Assembly: GCF_030272615.1 (NCBI RefSeq)
Contig: NC_081412.1
Span: 670,558,852 to 670,622,851, forward strand
DNA length: 64,000 bases
From: Cryptomeria japonica
Lineage: Eukaryota; Streptophyta; Pinopsida; Cupressales; Cupressaceae
Direction of reading: 5' to 3'
Of this stretch, positions 60,292 to 64,000 are shown piece after piece (the stretch's first letter is position 1; every line of letters starts with the position of its first letter). The notes beneath the pieces are model-generated. The model saw only the letters and a program-made list of their open reading frames with translations, searched no databases and was not told the DNA's origin. The translations under genes and the position numbers were made by a program.

Positions 60292-60348
60292 CTTTACTAG
60301 TGTCAAGATCTTCCTTAATCTATTAGGCTTTTGAAAATAGAGAACCAA

Positions 60349-60362
60349 GCTCTAATACCAAT
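60349..60362 (-). other. Primer binding site of element C
   Basis: On the minus strand ATTGGTATTAGAGC immediately follows the 5' LTR, the copia Met-tRNA type. Confidence 0.88.
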
Positions 60363-61190
60363 TGTTAGGAATCCCACAGATACTAAGAGGGGGGGTGAAT
60401 CAATATTTAACTGGTAATTAGAATTGCTCAATTTAAAACATGCAGAACATATTATAATAGTGTACCAGTATGCAAGAAATAATGCAATGAACAGAATTAA
60501 AAGCATCCACATGAAAAGAACACCATAACACAAGGATTTAACGAGGAAACCCGGTGTGGGAAAAACCTCAGTGGGATTTGTGACCCACAATATCCACTTA
60601 CTGGCCAATAAGAGAATATTACTCACAAGAGGGGCCTACACATGCAGGAAGGCTAAGTGCCTAGAGCTCACTGCTCAAATGGGAAGTCTCATTGACTTAC
60701 AATGTGGATTATACAAATCCAATAACTTGTACTGCTTTACAATAGCATCTATAATGCTTGATCCAGTACCGGTTTGTGCTCTATTCTTTACATAAAACTG
60801 CTAACCTATATTTTGCATAATAGGTCTACCTAATATCTTCTTCTTTTCACTTCCTTTCTTGCTTCCAAAATGTTTACAATGATCTCTCTTATATATAAGT
60901 CATTTTACAACTTGCCAAGTTGGCTTACAAAGTTTTTACAATAATAAACAAAATATAATATAACAAAAATCATGTCGGCCTTTGTGTCGGTATGCTTCCT
61001 TTCTCTGTGCCAGTACCAGTGGTCTGAGTGCTGGTGTAGAGTGTGATCCGCTGATGTTGGTGCACTAACTTTCTAGCGTAATGCCTTGTCGGTATAAGGC
61101 CTTGCCGGTGCCATAGGATTGTAAGGTTGCCATCAATGACAAAACTTTCAATCACATACAATGTCTCATTGGAGTGTGTATATGCCAACA
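60363..61190 (-). repeat. 5' LTR of element C
   Basis: 828 bp, the partner of 54503-55332. It ends TTCCTAACA at 60363 next to the primer site. Open frames that recur in both LTRs are repeat artefacts. Confidence 0.92.
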
Positions 61191-61530
61191 GCAATATGAC
61201 AGTCTAGTTCATGAAGGACTTTGGGAACTTGATCATGTACTAGTTGGTGTAGTCAAATTTCCTCTCATTGGACAAGTTGTAGATACCTCAAGACAGAGGA
61301 AAGGGGGTAGACATGACAACAACATCAACCAAGAGCAACTTGGGTTTAGGACAGCCAAATCAAACAATTGATATGTTTGATCATTGGTGTGTGAATGCAG
61401 GTTATTCAAGGAAGAAGCAAGTCAATTTGGGGCACTACTTAGTTCCTAAATATCAGATTCAAGAAAGCAAATGTGAAGGCAAGGCATGGATGACTTCTTG
61501 GGACAAGAAGACTTTCATTCATGGGTAGTA
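61191..61530 (+). other. Remaining internal part of element E after C
   Basis: About 340 bp between the C insertion and the E 3' LTR. A short frame (ELDHVLVGVVKFPLIGQVVD) may be a remnant of coding sequence but I cannot assign it. No clear polypurine tract precedes the LTR (only GGGTAGTA). Confidence 0.5.
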
Positions 61531-63183
61531 TGGTGCAGGAGCACCAAGGCAAACAAATTCAAATTTGAAGAGATTTGAGACCAAGGAGGAGTTTCCAACA
61601 TGAAACAAATTCAATAAAATCAATTATGAGATGCTAAAGCCAATAATAGCCTTTAAAGCAAAAAAGTGTAAAAAGTTGTCAAAATGTCCCAATGAGGACC
61701 TAGGAGGGTATAAACATGGAATTTGGGTCAAAACACACAAGAATAGGTTCATAGGAGTTTATTTTCATTTGAAATGCAATAAGGGATTAAAATAATTTTG
61801 TTTTTAATGTTTTTGTCAAAGTTGTAATGCATTTTCCAAAGTGCAAATTCAAAATTTCAAAAATGCAACGGCTAGGAGGGTTTAGGAGGGAAAAGCAAGT
61901 TTTAATTGTTTTAGTGTTAAATAAAAATTTTAACCAACCATATGGTGGTTGAACAAACTTGGAGAGGCTATTTAAAGCCATAGACATGCTTTCTGGGGGG
62001 GATTGAATGTCAAGGAGTACGGACTATTGTAGAAACTCAATGAAAATTTAGAATTTTGGAGTAATTTCTCAGATTTTTCTATTCTTTGTGAAGGTTTACT
62101 TTAAATTTGTTCATGACTAAACATTGAAAAGAACTTTTATCAACATTCCACACCTCTATGGATTATTTGAGTTCGTTATTCATTCTGAAATTATGTTATA
62201 GGGTTGACTGTCATAACCTTTTGAGTATTTTCCTCTGGTAGCTTTGACAAAATTCAATCATGGGGTCATTCCATGAATGTTGAACCCTATTTTCATGGGA
62301 TGAATATTTTATAACATGTATAATACATTCTAACAACTAAAATGTGCATTTGAGGGGTTTAGTGTAGGTGATCACCATTTGAAGGAGGGAGAAGCCTAGT
62401 GAAGAGGCTCGGTAGGGTGAAGGTTGGAGAGATCTACCTACACGAGGGGTAGTTTTTATGATTTGGAAATTGGTAATACACATATCTAAAGTTGAATCAA
62501 CAACCAATTTGTTCCAGGAGTGAGTGGACCTGGGAGATTGGAGAAACCCTAGGTTTTAGGGCTTTTTGATGAAAATTTGGGGCTCTTGGGGTTAGATGCC
62601 TCACAACTGAAATTGATTGTGGATTCCTTCAGAATTTGATATTTAGAAAGACTATTTTCAGGTTTGGAGAGTTGGGGTGAAGTATTTGATATACTTGCTT
62701 TGTAAAATTACCATATTTTATGCTAAAAAATAGTGCTCAAAGGTTAGACAGTGTGTTTGTTCCAAAACAACCTAGGTAATTCTTTGGGTATGTTGATATA
62801 GAGCCTAAAGGGTATCTTAAAATCCAATTTATTTGGTTAGTGTTTTGAGAAGTTACAGAGATAAGCATTATTTTTTCTCTCGGTAGGGCTAAAGGGGGCT
62901 CTAGACCTAATAGGCCTGATTTGGGGTTTGGGCATTAAATAATTACATAGGAAGACCAAACCAGTTGAATCTCTTTTGATAGACCTAAGGAAAGCTTCTA
63001 AATCATCATTTGCATTTGGGAAGGTCTTGTTTCATATTAGGCCCATTTGAACCATTTGGAGTGTTTGTAGGCTTAAGGGGATCTATCATTTTCCTACCTT
63101 GTATTTCCCTTATACTTCAAAAAGTCATCTATGCCTATTTGGGCATTGGCTTATACCACCATACCTTTTCCAATTCTGCATCA
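61531..63183 (+). repeat. 3' LTR of element E
   Basis: 1653 bp, TGGTGCAG to CTGCATCA, the partner of 51197-52823, followed directly by ACATT. Confidence 0.92.
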
Positions 63184-63956
63184 ACATTTTTGTGTATGTA
63201 AGGAAATTTATTGTAAGCCTTGATCCTACATACATTGGCAATATGGCCTTCCTTACAATAGTTAAAGCAAACAGGTTTAAAATTTTTCTTACCTTTACTC
63301 TTGCTGTTGTTCTTAGGTGTAGATTTCTCCTTTGGTGCATCACTCTTAGTTCCATAGGTTTGACCTTCCTCGTATCCAAAGAAACCAAGTCCAGTGGTAT
63401 CCTTTGATGGCTTCATCGATTCCAGCTTTTGTTCCAACATAGCAGCACTCCGGTTGAACTTAGCAAGTATCTCCTTTGTCTCAACAAGTTCCTTGGAAAG
63501 AGCATCATTGGTCTCCATCAAGGTTTTATTATGAGAAATAGTTGTATTTAGTTCAACTTGTATTTCTTCTTTCTCTTCTTTATCCTCTTGCAGATAGGCG
63601 GTAATGGTACCGATTTCTTGTTTCAACTTACAGATCTCATGCTCCTTGTCCTTTACCAAATCTTTAGCTATTCTTCTATTTTCTAGCTCCCGAATCATCC
63701 TAATAGTCATTCCTTCCAGCTCTCTCCTAAGATTAGTTTTGGATTCATTTAGTTTCTCCACTTCTCCAACTAGGGCATCCATGTCTGCTTCATCAGACGA
63801 GCTGTTTTCAATAAATTCCATCAACTGCTTAGCAAACTCTCTTCTCTTGGCTAAAGAGGCTTTAAAATTGATCTTGAGTTCATCATATGCTCTCTTAGAT
63901 TCAACCAAATGGTGAGTGATTTCTCTCATGTTGGATTCCCCCATATCTCCTTCCAA
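63135..63956 (-). pseudogene. Gag N-terminal part of element D
   Basis: The gene-derived part is 63189-63956; below 63184 the frame runs into the E LTR. ATG 63956 (MEGDMGESNMREITHHLV) lies about 25 bp past the primer site. A coiled coil of about 190 codons (LVGEVEKLNESKTNLRREL, KEILAKFNRSAAMLEQKL) leads to a Lys/Ser-rich segment and a damaged knuckle (CFNYCKEGHIANVC). It continues across E at 51191. Gag architecture matches element C. Confidence 0.82.
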
Positions 63957-63980
63957 GTGGTTAGACTTATAGAAAGGTAG

Positions 63981-63994
63981 GCTCTAATACTAAT
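63981..63994 (-). other. Primer binding site of element D
   Basis: On the minus strand ATTAGTATTAGAGC directly follows the 5' LTR end CCATCA (63995-64000), one base different from the primer site of C. Confidence 0.85.
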
Positions 63995-64000
63995 TGATGG
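63995..64000 (-). repeat. 5' LTR of element D, first six bases only
   Basis: TGATGG equals the first six bases of the D 3' LTR at 45656. The rest lies outside the window. Confidence 0.7.

Larger units (their letters stand above)
54503..61190 (-). mobile_element. Element C: pol-less Sirevirus-like copia element
   Basis: Minus strand, complete end to end. It has a 5' LTR (60363-61190), a Met-tRNA primer site (60349-60362), gag (about 60291-59300), ORF2 (58831-55478), multiple polypurine tracts and a 3' LTR (54503-55332). Flanks GTAGT and GCAAT agree at three of five bases, a possibly eroded target duplication. By eye the two LTRs differ at roughly 6% of positions. No integrase, reverse transcriptase or RNase H exists in the 5-kb interior, although nothing has interrupted it. 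Confidence 0.88.
51197..63183 (+). mobile_element. Element E: non-autonomous Ty3/gypsy gag-protease element, holding element C
   Basis: LTRs at 51197-52823 and 61531-63183 flank an internal region of only about 2.0 kb once C (54503-61190) is removed. It contains gag, one CCHC knuckle and an aspartic protease and nothing else. A perfect ACATT target duplication brackets it inside the D gag. A sampled 290-bp comparison of the LTRs gives roughly 5% difference. The loss of pol pre-dates or is independent of the C insertion, because too little sequence flanks C for a pol gene. Confidence 0.88.
45656..64000 (-). mobile_element. Element D: pol-less Sirevirus-like copia, split by element E
   Basis: Minus strand. 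The 5' LTR edge is at 63995 (TGATGG, the same six bases that begin the 3' LTR at 45656), and the rest of that LTR lies outside the window. It is followed by a Met-tRNA primer site (63981-63994), gag (63956 onward), interruption by E (51197-63183), gag remainder, ORF2 (50202-47062), multiple polypurine tracts and the 3' LTR (45656-46783). With E removed, the internal region is about 5.2 kb and contains no integrase, reverse transcriptase or RNase H. Confidence 0.82.

Overview
The window looks like plant nuclear intergenic DNA made almost entirely of nested, decayed transposable elements. LTR retrotransposons start TG and end CA, initiator-Met-tRNA primer sites recur, one gene has GT-AG introns, and no housekeeping gene, rRNA or tRNA was found. 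Several LTR pairs differ by about 5-6%, the LTRs are long and the genes sparse. This fits a large slow-turnover genome such as a conifer or other gymnosperm, but that placement is inference. || LAYOUT. 1-196: fragment of Ty3/gypsy Tat-type pol. 197-5307: young Ty1/copia-type element (LTRs nearly identical) with gag and protease but no integrase or reverse transcriptase. 5308-13064: element A, the 3' half of a Tat-lineage gypsy element on the + strand (integrase, then an ANTISENSE plant-mobile-domain gene, a GCGCTA repeat array, polypurine tract and 3' LTR). 13065-15405: unidentified and AT-rich DNA. 15406-28332: element B, a second Tat element on the - strand with the same plan (3' LTR, GCGC-type array, antisense plant-mobile-domain gene now on +, low-complexity ATG-rich tract, integrase, two RNase H domains, reverse transcriptase, protease), 5'-truncated. 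28333-30860: broken transposase-like gene (+). 30900-33300: minisatellite, a 359-bp satellite (four full units plus part of a fifth) and a short duplication. 33443-40229: nine-exon gene of unknown function (-), whose third intron holds a 4.28-kb LTR-like insertion (34532-38807). 40330-40530: cluster of palindromic GTGCGTACGCAC-type motifs. 40560-43496: nothing recognised. || 43497-64000 is a four-deep nest. Sirevirus-like copia F (+, from 43497) is interrupted by Sirevirus-like D (-, 45656 to beyond the window). D is interrupted by gag-only gypsy E (+, 51197-63183, perfect ACATT target duplication). E is interrupted by Sirevirus-like C (-, 54503-61190). C and D are complete at both inspected ends but carry no pol. 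Instead, a long second ORF, related between the two copies, lies between gag and the 3' LTR. || HOW IT FITS TOGETHER. The only reverse transcriptase/integrase genes visible belong to the Tat elements. The copia element at 0.2 kb, C, D and E all lack them and would have needed enzymes supplied in trans. Points most worth a second look: the antisense plant-mobile-domain gene with its upstream GCGCTA array, present in both Tat copies; the pol-less Sirevirus-like family with a second large ORF; the transposase-like gene facing the nine-exon gene across a satellite; and in-frame stops that are almost exclusively TAG in several elements.
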